Below are positions 52,764-61,189 of a stretch of 64,000 nt of DNA, piece after piece. The notes beneath the pieces were generated by a model, which saw nothing but the letters and a program-made list of their open reading frames with translations, was not told the origin of the DNA and did not search any database. The stretch covers positions 103,077-167,076 of the forward strand of contig MEOH01000006.1 in the NCBI GenBank assembly GCA_001769535.1, given 5' to 3'. The position numbers and the translations under genes were made by a program. The DNA is from Bacteroidetes bacterium GWF2_38_335 (GTDB lineage: Bacteria; Bacteroidota; Bacteroidia; Bacteroidales; GWF2-38-335). The number at the start of each line of letters is the position of its first letter. Positions within the stretch are counted from its first letter, which is position 1.

Positions 52764-52778
52764 AAAAAAATTAAAATC

Positions 52779-54041
52779 ATGAAAAACAAAATTCAAAAAC
52801 AAATCATCATCGTATTATTTGCAACCATTTTCCTGCCTGAACTAATTCAGGCACAATTTACAATGACCGGCGAATATCGTCCAAGATTCGAATACCGCAA
52901 CGGATATAAAGAACTTGGTGATTCATCAACCCTACCTGCGTATATCGCAGCCCAAAGAACCCGCGGAGGGTTTAAATTCAAAAATGACAACCTCGAAGCC
53001 GCTTTTACCTTGCAGGATTCAAGGGTTTGGGGCGAAGTAAAGCCTAAAGATGATATTGCTTCTGTGCAAGTGTACGAAGCATGGTTTGAACTTCCGCTGT
53101 CAAAAGTGTTTAAGCTGAAAATCGGCCGCCAGGAAGTTAAATATGATGATGAAAGATTGCTTTCTTCTGCCAATTGGAACAATGTGGGAACAACCCACGA
53201 TCTGGCTATGTTGAAATACAAGGGCAAAGATATGGATATCCATTGTGGTATGGCTTACAACAACGCTTCTGAAATTTATCACGGAGCCAACTATGCTGTA
53301 AAAACCTACAAAACCCTTAATTACCTGTGGATAAATAAAAAGCTGAACAAAGAATTCAGTCTGAGCTTCCTCGATGTAGCCGACGGTTTTAACAAGGAAG
53401 AATCCGTGGATGTAATTTACCTCAGAAATACAGTTGGAATTTTTGGTGAATACAAAAATGACTCATTGGGTCTTACTGTCAATGGATCAGGATATTACCA
53501 ATCTGGCAAAAATAAAGCCGGGACTGAAATTGGTGCTTTCCTGTTTTCACTTAAAGCTGATTTCTTTATTACCAAAAAACTTGACATTCTCGCCGGTTAC
53601 GACTATTACTCAGGAAACGATTACACCGATACCGCCAACGAAAAAGTCAATTATTTCAGTAATCTATACGGATCGGGCCACAGATTTTTAGGTTCCATGG
53701 ATTATTTTACTGCTCCAGAACATACTGCAGGTGCAGGAATTACGGATATATTTGGCGGAATCGGATATAAAATTACAGACAAATGGTCATCACAACTTTT
53801 TTACCATTCTTTTGCCATTTCAGGCGAAATACCTGATTTCACCAGTGCCACTCTTACCGGAGTTGACAAAGGATTGGCTTCAGAAATTGATTTGCTTTTC
53901 ATACTCAAATTAAACCAGATGGTTAACATCAATTTTGGTTATTCAACGCTCATGGGCAAAGAAACCTTGTCATTGGTTCAGTTGGGAGATTATGAAAAAA
54001 CATCTCATTGGGGTTTTGTGATGATCAATGTAAAGTTGTAA
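52779..54041 (+). CDS. Outer-membrane porin (alginate-export-like barrel), phosphate-linked
   Basis: A 420-residue exported beta barrel with signal peptide (KQIIIVLFATIFLPELIQAQ) and start TGEYRPRFEYRNGYKEL, features of the large porin family seen with phosphate transport operons and alginate-export-domain proteins. Visible strands include AFTLQDSRVWGEVKPKDDIASVQVYEAWFELPL, KIGRQEVKYDDERLL and the C-terminal SHWGFVMINVKL ending in hydrophobic residues. It probably lets phosphate or another anion cross the outer membrane for PstS. 22 bases separate it from the first Hdr-like gene, so a joint transcript is possible. Confidence 0.8.
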   Translation: MKNKIQKQIIIVLFATIFLPELIQAQFTMTGEYRPRFEYRNGYKELGDSSTLPAYIAAQRTRGGFKFKNDNLEAAFTLQDSRVWGEVKPKDDIASVQVYEAWFELPLSKVFKLKIGRQEVKYDDERLLSSANWNNVGTTHDLAMLKYKGKDMDIHCGMAYNNASEIYHGANYAVKTYKTLNYLWINKKLNKEFSLSFLDVADGFNKEESVDVIYLRNTVGIFGEYKNDSLGLTVNGSGYYQSGKNKAGTEIGAFLFSLKADFFITKKLDILAGYDYYSGNDYTDTANEKVNYFSNLYGSGHRFLGSMDYFTAPEHTAGAGITDIFGGIGYKITDKWSSQLFYHSFAISGEIPDFTSATLTGVDKGLASEIDLLFILKLNQMVNINFGYSTLMGKETLSLVQLGDYEKTSHWGFVMINVKL

Positions 54042-54063
54042 ATTTGCATTCTTTTTATGATAT

Positions 54064-54765
54064 ATGGGTAAAATAACCGATTTGCTTTTTAAAGATATCC
54101 ACGTTGAAGATGGATTATCTGCCTGCATTAATTGTGGAACCTGCACTGCCATTTGTCCGGCTGCAGGTTTTTACCATTATTCGCCCCGCGAAATTGTTGA
54201 TACCGTTCAAAGCAAAAATGAACTGAAAATCATTGATCTGCTTAAATCGGAACAAATTTGGTACTGCGGTGAGTGCATGTCATGCAAAACAAGATGTCCC
54301 AGAAACAATACCCCGGGTATGATCATCATTGCCCTGCGATCGCTTTCTCAGGAATTGGGATATTTTACAGAATCTGAAAAGGGCAGACAGCAGTTGGCTG
54401 TAAAAAGAATAATTGGTGAAGCCATTCTTAATAAAGGATATTGTGTCCATATTGATCAGATAGAAACAGGGCTGCATCCTGAACAGGGTCCCGTTTGGGA
54501 TTGGTTTAAGGAAAATGTTGAACAGGTGCATGAAAGACTCGGAACTGCTTACAAAAAAAACACAGCAGGTGTAATGAGGAATATTGCTCAGGAGGATCTG
54601 GATGAATTGGATAAAATCTTTGAAGTGACCGGTGCTCATGACCGGTTCAGAAAAATTGAGGAATTTTCAAAGCAAAAGGCGAGGGACTTAAGAATTGAAT
54701 TTGATAAAGGTATAGATGAGTACTTCCTCCATGTATATCAATCTAATTGCGGAAAACATTATTAA
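54064..54765 (+). CDS. HdrC-like iron-sulfur protein 1
   Basis: A 233-residue protein with two [4Fe-4S] motifs: CINCGTCTAICPAAGF near residue 20 and WYCGECMSCKTRCPRN near residue 70, the tandem arrangement of the heterodisulfide reductase C subunit. The remainder is helical and hydrophilic. In Hdr-type complexes this subunit carries electrons between the HdrA flavin and the HdrB CCG domain. The next gene overlaps the track ORF but its likely start is 3 bases after this stop. No membrane segment. Confidence 0.92.
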   Translation: MGKITDLLFKDIHVEDGLSACINCGTCTAICPAAGFYHYSPREIVDTVQSKNELKIIDLLKSEQIWYCGECMSCKTRCPRNNTPGMIIIALRSLSQELGYFTESEKGRQQLAVKRIIGEAILNKGYCVHIDQIETGLHPEQGPVWDWFKENVEQVHERLGTAYKKNTAGVMRNIAQEDLDELDKIFEVTGAHDRFRKIEEFSKQKARDLRIEFDKGIDEYFLHVYQSNCGKHY

Positions 54766-54767
54766 TC

Positions 54768-55832
54768 ATGATTGAAGAAGGAAAAGAAAAAGTTTGGAAG
54801 GATTACCAGAAGGAAATTGCTGAGGACAATTATTTTTATGCCCGCAGTTGCATCAGGCAGAATTTTTTTCCCGGATCTGAGGTTGCATTTTTACGCATTC
54901 TAAAAGAACTTGGTAAAAACCTGTTTGATGATCCCAGACACACTACCTGTACCGGAATTGCATACCATTCGGATATTGTTCCTTTTGATACAACCATGAC
55001 TGTGGTTGCCAGGCATTTTGCTTTAATGACGGAGGCCGGATTGAAAAATTTTGTGCCTTCATGCATTACATCATTTGGAATTTATACTGAGGTACTTGAG
55101 TTGTGGCGGCATCATCCCGAGATTGAGCAAAAAATAAAGGAAAATCTGTTGAAAGCAACTGGCAGAACTTTTGAAAAACCCGAGAACCTGGCTCATTCCA
55201 GCGATATTATTTACAAGTTCAGAAATGAAATTGCAAACAAATCAAAGTACCGGCTTGTCAATAAAGAAACAGGGAAACCTTTAAGGGTAGTCGAGCATAT
55301 CGGTTGCCATTATTCTAAAATGTTTCCGGAAAAAGGAGTTGGCGGAGCCGAATATCCTTTGGTTTTAACCGGAATGGTGCAGGCATGGGGTGGCGAAGTA
55401 ATTGATTATCCCGAAAGAAGACAGTGCTGTGGCTTTGGTTTCAGACAATATATTGTTCAGGCTAACAGGGGTTACTCTGTTGCCTGCTCAAAGAAAAAAT
55501 TTGAGTCCATGGCTCCCTATAAACCTGACCTGATCCTGACTAACTGTCCGGGATGCCCATATTTCCTCGACAGATGGCAATATGTGGTAAGTGAAATGGA
55601 AGGAGTAACTTATGGCGAAAATAACGGAGGAATACCTGTTTTTACCTATGAAGAACTAGCCGGAATGGTTTTGGGATACAATCCATGGGATTTGGGATTG
55701 CAACTCCATCAGGTTCCGGTCGAGCCGGTTCTTGATAAAATTGGTGTTCAATACAAAAAGGAAGATAAATATAAAGGAGTTAACGGAAAAGATCTGGGCA
55801 GGCCCGAAAGTCCTTCCTGCCTAAAAATATAA
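54768..55832 (+). CDS. HdrB-like CCG-domain protein
   Basis: A 354-residue soluble protein from ATG 54768. The second half holds a complete CCG (cysteine-rich) domain: HIGCHYSKMFPEKGVGG and then QCCGFGFRQYIVQANRGYSVACSKKKFESMAPYKPDLILTNCPGCPYFLDR. The N-terminal CCG copy is degenerate (SCIRQNFFPGSEVAFLRIL, TTCTGIAYHSDIVP). Family members bind a special [4Fe-4S] cluster that reduces disulfides or similar; the true substrate is unknown. It is the catalytic candidate of this operon. Confidence 0.9.
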   Translation: MIEEGKEKVWKDYQKEIAEDNYFYARSCIRQNFFPGSEVAFLRILKELGKNLFDDPRHTTCTGIAYHSDIVPFDTTMTVVARHFALMTEAGLKNFVPSCITSFGIYTEVLELWRHHPEIEQKIKENLLKATGRTFEKPENLAHSSDIIYKFRNEIANKSKYRLVNKETGKPLRVVEHIGCHYSKMFPEKGVGGAEYPLVLTGMVQAWGGEVIDYPERRQCCGFGFRQYIVQANRGYSVACSKKKFESMAPYKPDLILTNCPGCPYFLDRWQYVVSEMEGVTYGENNGGIPVFTYEELAGMVLGYNPWDLGLQLHQVPVEPVLDKIGVQYKKEDKYKGVNGKDLGRPESPSCLKI

Positions 55833-55836
55833 ATAT

Positions 55837-56925
55837 ATGGATACAAATAAAACTGTTGCAGTTATAGGTGGCGGAATTGCCGGGATGGAGGCAGCTACTT
55901 TCTTGTCGGCAAGAGGGATAACTGTTTATTTGATTGAAAAGGAAGATAAACTGGGCGGGCATCTTCTCGATTGGGAAAGATTGTTTCCTACCATGCGCAA
56001 TGGGAGTGAGGTGGTTAAATTCCTGATGGATGGCGTTAAGGCCGACAACATTAAAATCATGTTGAGTTCCAAGCTTACTGCTGCCGAAAAATCCGGTAAA
56101 GGTTATAACCTGAGGATTAATGAAAATGTTGATCTTTTTGCTGATGCAGTTTTGGTTACCACCGGATATGACCTTTTCGACGCTACAAAAAAGGAAGAGT
56201 ATGGTTATGGTATTTATGACAATGTGATCACTTCGGCCGATCTTGAAAAAATATTCATGTCGGGCAAAGCCCTGCAAACAAAACAGGGAAATGTGCCGAA
56301 AAAAATTGGTCTGGTTCATTGTGTGGGATCAAGAGACGAAAAAGCCGGTAATGTATATTGCTCAAAAGTTTGCTGTGTTACCGGTGTGAAACAGGCTATT
56401 GAGATCAAACAGAAAATGCCTTATACCGAGGTTTTTAACTTCTATATGGATCTCAGGATGTATGGAATGCATTTCGAAGCACTCTATAAAAAAGCTCAGG
56501 CCGATTTCGGAATACAGTTTATCAGGGGTAGGCTTTCTGAAGCATCCGAAGACCAGAACGGTGGAATTATCCTGAAAGTTGAGGACACTCTCATGGGAAA
56601 ACCTCTTAAACTGACTGTGGATATTCTGGTTTTACTTATCGGATTAATTCCGGCTAAAGGATCTAAAGAGGTTGGCGAATTGTTCGGACTGAAAAACGGG
56701 GTAAACGGATTCTACAAAACCACCGACCAGCACACTCTTACCAACAGCTCAAACGTTGATGGTGTGTTTTTTGCCGGTGCATGCACCTCTCCTAAAACCA
56801 TTACTAACACAATAACCGATGCCAGGGCCGCTGCTTCAACTGTGGCTGCTTACCTTTTTAATTACCGTTCACTGGAAAGAAAAATTGAACAGAATGAAGA
56901 CTTTTGGCTATACAATACAAAATGA
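55837..56925 (+). CDS. HdrA/QmoA-like FAD-dependent oxidoreductase
   Basis: A 362-residue flavoprotein: FAD-binding VIGGGIAGMEAATFLSARGITVYLIEKEDKLGGHL at the N-terminus, a HdrA-like cysteine region YCSKVCCVTGVKQAIEIK near residue 178, and DGVFFAGACTSPKTITNTITDARAAASTVAAYLF near the C-terminus. At this length it lacks the ferredoxin domains of methanogen HdrA (about 650 residues) and is near QmoA size. It probably takes or gives electrons at FAD in a membrane or bifurcation complex. The following gene overlaps by 32 bases. Confidence 0.9.
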   Translation: MDTNKTVAVIGGGIAGMEAATFLSARGITVYLIEKEDKLGGHLLDWERLFPTMRNGSEVVKFLMDGVKADNIKIMLSSKLTAAEKSGKGYNLRINENVDLFADAVLVTTGYDLFDATKKEEYGYGIYDNVITSADLEKIFMSGKALQTKQGNVPKKIGLVHCVGSRDEKAGNVYCSKVCCVTGVKQAIEIKQKMPYTEVFNFYMDLRMYGMHFEALYKKAQADFGIQFIRGRLSEASEDQNGGIILKVEDTLMGKPLKLTVDILVLLIGLIPAKGSKEVGELFGLKNGVNGFYKTTDQHTLTNSSNVDGVFFAGACTSPKTITNTITDARAAASTVAAYLFNYRSLERKIEQNEDFWLYNTK

Positions 56926-57229
56926 CAGGCAGATTGACTTTGATGCAGCCGACAAAAAGCTGTACAGGTATGTGGCCGAAAAAGAACCTGATATTAATTT
57001 GTGTATTTTTTGCGGAACTTGCACTGCCACATGCTCAGCTGCTGAGTTTAAAAATATGAGTTTCAGAAAAATATCTCTCTTTCTGCGCAGGGGCCTTACC
57101 GAAAATCTCAAGCGTGAAATTGAATCTTGTATGTTTTGCGGAAAATGTACGCTTGTTTGTCCACGTGGAATTAATACCCGCAATATTATTTTTAACATCA
57201 GAAAAGGAATAGAAGAATATGAGTTTTGA
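56894..57229 (+). CDS. HdrC-like iron-sulfur protein 2
   Basis: A 111-residue protein from ATG 56894 (the track start 56819 lies deeper in the flavoprotein gene). Two [4Fe-4S] motifs: CIFCGTCTATCSAAEF and CMFCGKCTLVCPRGINTRNI. It lacks long helical tails and probably connects the flavoprotein to the next membrane protein. Overlaps flanking genes by 32 and 11 bases. Confidence 0.9.
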   Translation: MKTFGYTIQNDRQIDFDAADKKLYRYVAEKEPDINLCIFCGTCTATCSAAEFKNMSFRKISLFLRRGLTENLKREIESCMFCGKCTLVCPRGINTRNIIFNIRKGIEEYEF

Positions 57230-59000
57230 TTGGTTTGTACTTCCGTTTAGTATCGGGGCACTTATCCTTATCGTAGTGCTCATTTCAAGATATATCCTGT
57301 GGGTTATTAAACTGTCGCGCGCCGACCGCAGAAAATCCTGGCGCAGTGTATTTAGCTTTAAGTTGTTTCAGGCCGTTTGGGAAGTTTTTAATGAAAGTCT
57401 GCTACACCGAAAAATTTTCAGGGTCAATGCCCTGCTTGGCTGGATGCACATGACTTTTGCTCTGGGCTGGTTTTTGCTGATCGTTATCGGTTCGGTTGAA
57501 TCCAAATTCCATAAGGAAAAGGTATTCAATATGCCTTATGACCCCATTTTTCTAAGATATTTCGAGCATGATGTCCATGGTTTCTGGTTTGCCGAAGGTT
57601 TTACCACCATCATGGATACGATCCTGCTGCTTTTGCTGGTTGCTACTATTATGGCCGTTTCCAAAAGATTTTTCAAATGGATTTATGGCATGAAAAGAAC
57701 CACAAAACTTCATCCCGGCGACCAAATTGCCCTGGCAAGTTTATGGCTCATTTTTCCCATGAGATTTATTGCCGAGAGTTTTACTGCCGGCATATACGGA
57801 AATGGCGGATACCTCACCCAAACAGCCGGTGACATTTTCGCAACATTTCTTCCGCTGAAATCTCTTGAGCTTGGCGCCTGGTGGACGTATTCATCGGCTC
57901 TTTGTCTGTTCTTCCTGTTTTTGCCTTTCTCAAGATACATGCACATTCCCACAGAGGTTTTTCTTATTTATCTCAGAAAAGCCGGGGTTAAAACTCCAGA
58001 CAACAAGCTTACAGGATTCTCTGAATTTGAAACCTATTCCTGCTCCAGATGTGGTCTGTGCATCGACCAGTGTCAGCTTTCCGAAACAACCGGGTATGAT
58101 GACCAGGCAGTATATTTTTTACAGAAACTGCGAAGAAACATCCTTCAGGAAGAAAGTTCACACAACTGCCTGCTTTGTGGAAAATGTACCAATATTTGTC
58201 CGGTTGGCATTGATATCACAAAAATACGTTTGCTCAAGCGTACCGAGTTTGCCCCCGAAATGCTTTTCAATTACCGCCATTACGAAAACGTTATCCATCA
58301 TGATGAACGAAAAGTCGATGTGGCTTATTTCGGAGGATGTATGACTCACCTTACCCCTAAAATTAAAATCGCCATGACCGGAATTTTCAGGAAACTGAAT
58401 ATCCGATATAATTTTGTTGACGAAAATGGCAGTATTTGTTGTGGCAGACCGCTAAAACTAGCCGGTAATCACATGCAAGCGCGCGATTTGATGCAGGAAA
58501 ACAAGAGAATTATTATAGCCACCGGTGCTAAAATATTGGTTACTTCATGCCCCATTTGTTACAATATCTTTAAAAATGAATACAAATTTGATAAGATACA
58601 GGTGCTTCATCATTCCGAGTACCTTAATTTACTCCATAAAGAAGGTGCTTTGAAACTCACCCCCAACGAAGAAAAAATGGTGTACCACGACCCCTGCGAA
58701 TTGGGCAGGATGATGAATATTTATGAGCCCCCACGCGAAATACTTGAAAAATCAGGAAAACTGATACCTGTTCAAAAGGAGAAGAATTTTGCTGATTGCT
58801 GCGGAGGGAGCTTAGCCAATTTACCCCTCTCTGAAGATAATCGCCGCAAGGTTTCAAAAGAAGCTTTGACTAAACTTTTGGCTCCATCACCCGACATACT
58901 TGTAACTGCCTGTCCGCTTTGCAAAAAAACATTTTCAAACGTTTCGGATACCCCGGTTAAGGATATTGCTGAGGTGGTTTATGAGAGGATGATTGAGTAA
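57219..59000 (+). CDS. Membrane HdrE-like/HdrD-like fusion (Fe-S, two CCG domains)
   Basis: A 593-residue protein. Residues 1-260 contain about five membrane helices with His in likely heme positions (LGWMHMTFALGWFLLIVIGS, FLPFSRYMHIPTEVFLIYL), like NarI/HdrE b-type cytochromes. Two [4Fe-4S] motifs follow (CSRCGLCIDQCQLSE, CLLCGKCTNICPVGID), then two CCG domains (CCGRPLKLAGNHMQ...TSCPICYN; HDPCELGR...DCCGGSLAN...TACPLCKKTF). This is the DsrK/HmcF/TmcB architecture, linking quinone or heme electrons to a disulfide-type active site. It is the membrane end of the proposed complex. Confidence 0.9.
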   Translation: MSFDWFVLPFSIGALILIVVLISRYILWVIKLSRADRRKSWRSVFSFKLFQAVWEVFNESLLHRKIFRVNALLGWMHMTFALGWFLLIVIGSVESKFHKEKVFNMPYDPIFLRYFEHDVHGFWFAEGFTTIMDTILLLLLVATIMAVSKRFFKWIYGMKRTTKLHPGDQIALASLWLIFPMRFIAESFTAGIYGNGGYLTQTAGDIFATFLPLKSLELGAWWTYSSALCLFFLFLPFSRYMHIPTEVFLIYLRKAGVKTPDNKLTGFSEFETYSCSRCGLCIDQCQLSETTGYDDQAVYFLQKLRRNILQEESSHNCLLCGKCTNICPVGIDITKIRLLKRTEFAPEMLFNYRHYENVIHHDERKVDVAYFGGCMTHLTPKIKIAMTGIFRKLNIRYNFVDENGSICCGRPLKLAGNHMQARDLMQENKRIIIATGAKILVTSCPICYNIFKNEYKFDKIQVLHHSEYLNLLHKEGALKLTPNEEKMVYHDPCELGRMMNIYEPPREILEKSGKLIPVQKEKNFADCCGGSLANLPLSEDNRRKVSKEALTKLLAPSPDILVTACPLCKKTFSNVSDTPVKDIAEVVYERMIE

Positions 59001-59400
59001 TTCTGATCCTGAGCTTAATCTACAAGTTATTTAACTTTAACAAATGGCTATTATGCTAAGTAGCTAAGCATTAATAGATAACGAAATTTATTTAAGAACA
59101 AGGAACACCGATTTAAGAATTTTGAAGTTAAATCAGTGAGACTATAATTTCAGGAACGATAGTGAACTGAAATTATTTAGTCGAACTGATCCCGAGCGAA
59201 GCCGAGGGATCTCACGGGTTTTATTGGCTTCGCCGAGCTCGTAAACTCGGTTCCCCGTATCTTGATGCGAATAATAAAACATTCCGTTGTGATACCCCGT
59301 CTGCTTGCAGCGGGGTAGTTCATTTCTGAAATCATAAATCGATGTTCCTTGTTCGATATTTTTAGTTTTTATAGGATTGTTTTTAAACACCATCAGTGAT
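59001..59400. other. Intergenic region with dispersed small repeats
   Basis: Non-coding. Holds an ATCCCGAGCGAAGCCGAGGGATCTCAC block, a small GGCTTCGCCGAGCTCG segment, and a hairpin (ACCCCG-T-CTGC TT GCAG-CGGGGT at 59294-59316). These look like the mosaic repeats seen between bacterial genes. No gene supported. Confidence 0.5.
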
Positions 59401-59429
59401 AGTGGAAGTCTACAGAAGTACAAAAAAAA

Positions 59430-59530
59430 GAGGGCAAGCGACTCACATCGCACCGCTACAACCATCTACCCTTGCTACCTTCCGGTCCTGGGGGGGTTCG
59501 ACGGGAGCTGGTCGTATGAGACTTGCCCAG
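59430..59530 (-). ncRNA. ffs: Signal recognition particle RNA (4.5S-type)
   Basis: On the minus strand CTGGGCAAGTCTCA...CCCAGGACCGGAAGGTAGCAAGGGTA...TGAGTCGCTTGCCCTC. The central GGACCGGAAGGTAGCAAGGG segment is the conserved Ffh-binding loop, and GGGCAAG/CTTGCCC ends pair. Length about 100 nucleotides, followed by an eight-T tract. A strong promoter lies just upstream (annotated). Works with Ffh in co-translational membrane targeting. Ends are approximate. Confidence 0.9.
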
Positions 59531-59535
59531 GGCGG

Positions 59536-59566
59536 CAAAAGTACTAAAATTCATGTTAATTGCAAT
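59536..59566 (-). promoter_or_regulatory. Promoter of the SRP RNA gene
   Basis: On the minus strand ATTG (59566-59563), 19 bases, TACTTTTG (59543-59536), exact -7 box. A start near 59530 agrees with the RNA 5' end. Confidence 0.7.
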
Positions 59567-59681
59567 ATTTTTTAAAATCTTTTATTAAAAATGTTAATCA
59601 TTGACTCATAATTAGGATTATAAGGCATTTTTAAATTTTCTTTTGTATTTTTGATTTCATTTTAATTTAAAACATTTAGTC

Positions 59682-60212
59682 ATGCAACAGAATGCTTTGC
59701 TGAAAAACTCAATGCTCTATGGTGCTTATCTGGGCTTGAGTCTGATACTGGTCTCAGTGCTTTTTTATTCGCTTTCATTTGAAAACGGAATTGTTTCGAT
59801 GCTTGTAAATTATGCAGTTCTCATCGTCTGGGTGGCTGTTGGAACAATTTCTTTCAGAGACAATAAACTTAACGGGTTTTTATCTTACGGAAAGGCTTAC
59901 ACATCAGGAATACTGATAATCATTTTCGGTGCATTTATTACTTCTATATACATGTATTTTTTCGTGACAGTGATTGAACCCGATTTCATGAATAAAGTGA
60001 TTGAAAAAATGACCGAGGATTTGCAGGAACAAGGTAAATCTGTAGAAGAAATTGATATGGCTGTCAGTTGGACAAAAAAATTCAGTACCCCTTTAATGCT
60101 AACCTTTATGACTTTTATTGGTCAGGTTTTTTGGGGCGCACTATTGAATCTGATTGTGGCAATATTCCTGAAAAAGAAAGATAACCGGACTGCTGGTCCA
60201 ACAGAACTGTAA
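59682..60212 (+). CDS. DUF4199-family membrane protein
   Basis: A 176-residue protein with four hydrophobic helices (GAYLGLSLILVSVLFYS, MLVNYAVLIVWVAVGTI, SGILIIIFGAFITSIYMYFFV and MLTFMTFIGQVFWGALLNLIVAIFL) and the typical DUF4199 charged region between the third and fourth. Function unknown. In Bacteroidota it is frequently followed by a polyprenyl-phosphate glycosyltransferase, as here. Five bases separate it from the next gene. A TATTTTTG box lies about 30 bases upstream. Confidence 0.85.
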   Translation: MQQNALLKNSMLYGAYLGLSLILVSVLFYSLSFENGIVSMLVNYAVLIVWVAVGTISFRDNKLNGFLSYGKAYTSGILIIIFGAFITSIYMYFFVTVIEPDFMNKVIEKMTEDLQEQGKSVEEIDMAVSWTKKFSTPLMLTFMTFIGQVFWGALLNLIVAIFLKKKDNRTAGPTEL

Positions 60213-60217
60213 TTAAC

Positions 60218-61189
60218 ATGGAAAACACCAACATCTCAATAGTTGTTCCTCTTTTTAATGAGGAAGAATCACTTAATGAGCTTTATTCCTGGATAAAAAG
60301 GGTGATGAACGAGAATAAATTCTCCTTTGAACTCATTCTGGTTGACGACGGTAGCTCCGATAAATCATGGAAGGTTATTGAATCGCTTGCAGCATCCGAC
60401 AAATGCGTGAAGGGACTGAAATTCAGACGCAATTATGGTAAGTCTGCTGCCCTTTTCAGTGGTTTTGCTGAAGCATCCGGAGATGTGGTGATTACCATGG
60501 ATGCTGATCTTCAGGACAGTCCCGAAGAAATTCCCGAAATGTACAAAATGATTACTGAACAGGATTTCGATATTGTATCGGGATGGAAAAAGGAGCGCCA
60601 TGACTCTTTCATCAAAAACAATACTTCTAAAATATATAACTGGGCTGCCCGCCGTTCAACAAAAATTAAACTTCATGATTTTAACTGCGGTTTAAAAGCT
60701 TATAAAAACCAGGTTATTAAAAGCATTGAGGTTTATGGTGAGATGCACCGCTATATACCGGTGTTGGCAAAAGAGGCCGGATTTGTAAAGATTGGCGAAA
60801 AAGTGGTAAAACATCAGAAAAGGAAATTCGGAACTACCAAATTCGGGTTGGAGCGTTTTACCAACGGATTACTTGACCTTATGACCATTTCTTTCATGTC
60901 AAGATTTGGAAAAAGACCCATGCATTTTTTCGGCACCATTGGAATTCTCATGTTTTTCTTTGGGCTACTGGCTGCCGGTTATTTGGGGGCTCATAAGCTA
61001 TATATGGTTTATAATAATGTGCCGTTTGGAAAAGTTACCGACAGTCCGTATTTCTATCTCTCAATGGTCATGATGGTTATAGGAACACTCTTGTTTATTG
61101 CAGGATTTCTGGGAGAAATGATTACAAGAAATTCGCCCATCCGCAATTTCTACCATATCGACAAAAAACTGAATGTTGAAGATCGTTAA
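60218..61189 (+). CDS. GT2 glycosyltransferase, polyprenyl-phosphate type (DPM/GtrB-like)
   Basis: A 323-residue GT-A glycosyltransferase. N-terminal catalytic domain with VVPLFNEEESLNELYSWI, ILVDDGSSDKSW, VITMDADLQDSPEEIPEMYK (DxD region) and RRNYGKSAALFSGFAEA; C-terminal two membrane helices (HFFGTIGILMFFFGLLAAGYL and YFYLSMVMMVIGTLLFIAGFL). It should transfer a sugar from a nucleotide sugar to undecaprenyl phosphate on the cytoplasmic side. Overlaps the next gene by 17 bases. Confidence 0.93.
   Translation: MENTNISIVVPLFNEEESLNELYSWIKRVMNENKFSFELILVDDGSSDKSWKVIESLAASDKCVKGLKFRRNYGKSAALFSGFAEASGDVVITMDADLQDSPEEIPEMYKMITEQDFDIVSGWKKERHDSFIKNNTSKIYNWAARRSTKIKLHDFNCGLKAYKNQVIKSIEVYGEMHRYIPVLAKEAGFVKIGEKVVKHQKRKFGTTKFGLERFTNGLLDLMTISFMSRFGKRPMHFFGTIGILMFFFGLLAAGYLGAHKLYMVYNNVPFGKVTDSPYFYLSMVMMVIGTLLFIAGFLGEMITRNSPIRNFYHIDKKLNVEDR

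Noticed and set aside
59142-59465. 107-aa minus ORF
   Set aside because: Starts within the SRP RNA gene and covers repeats, no recognisable product.
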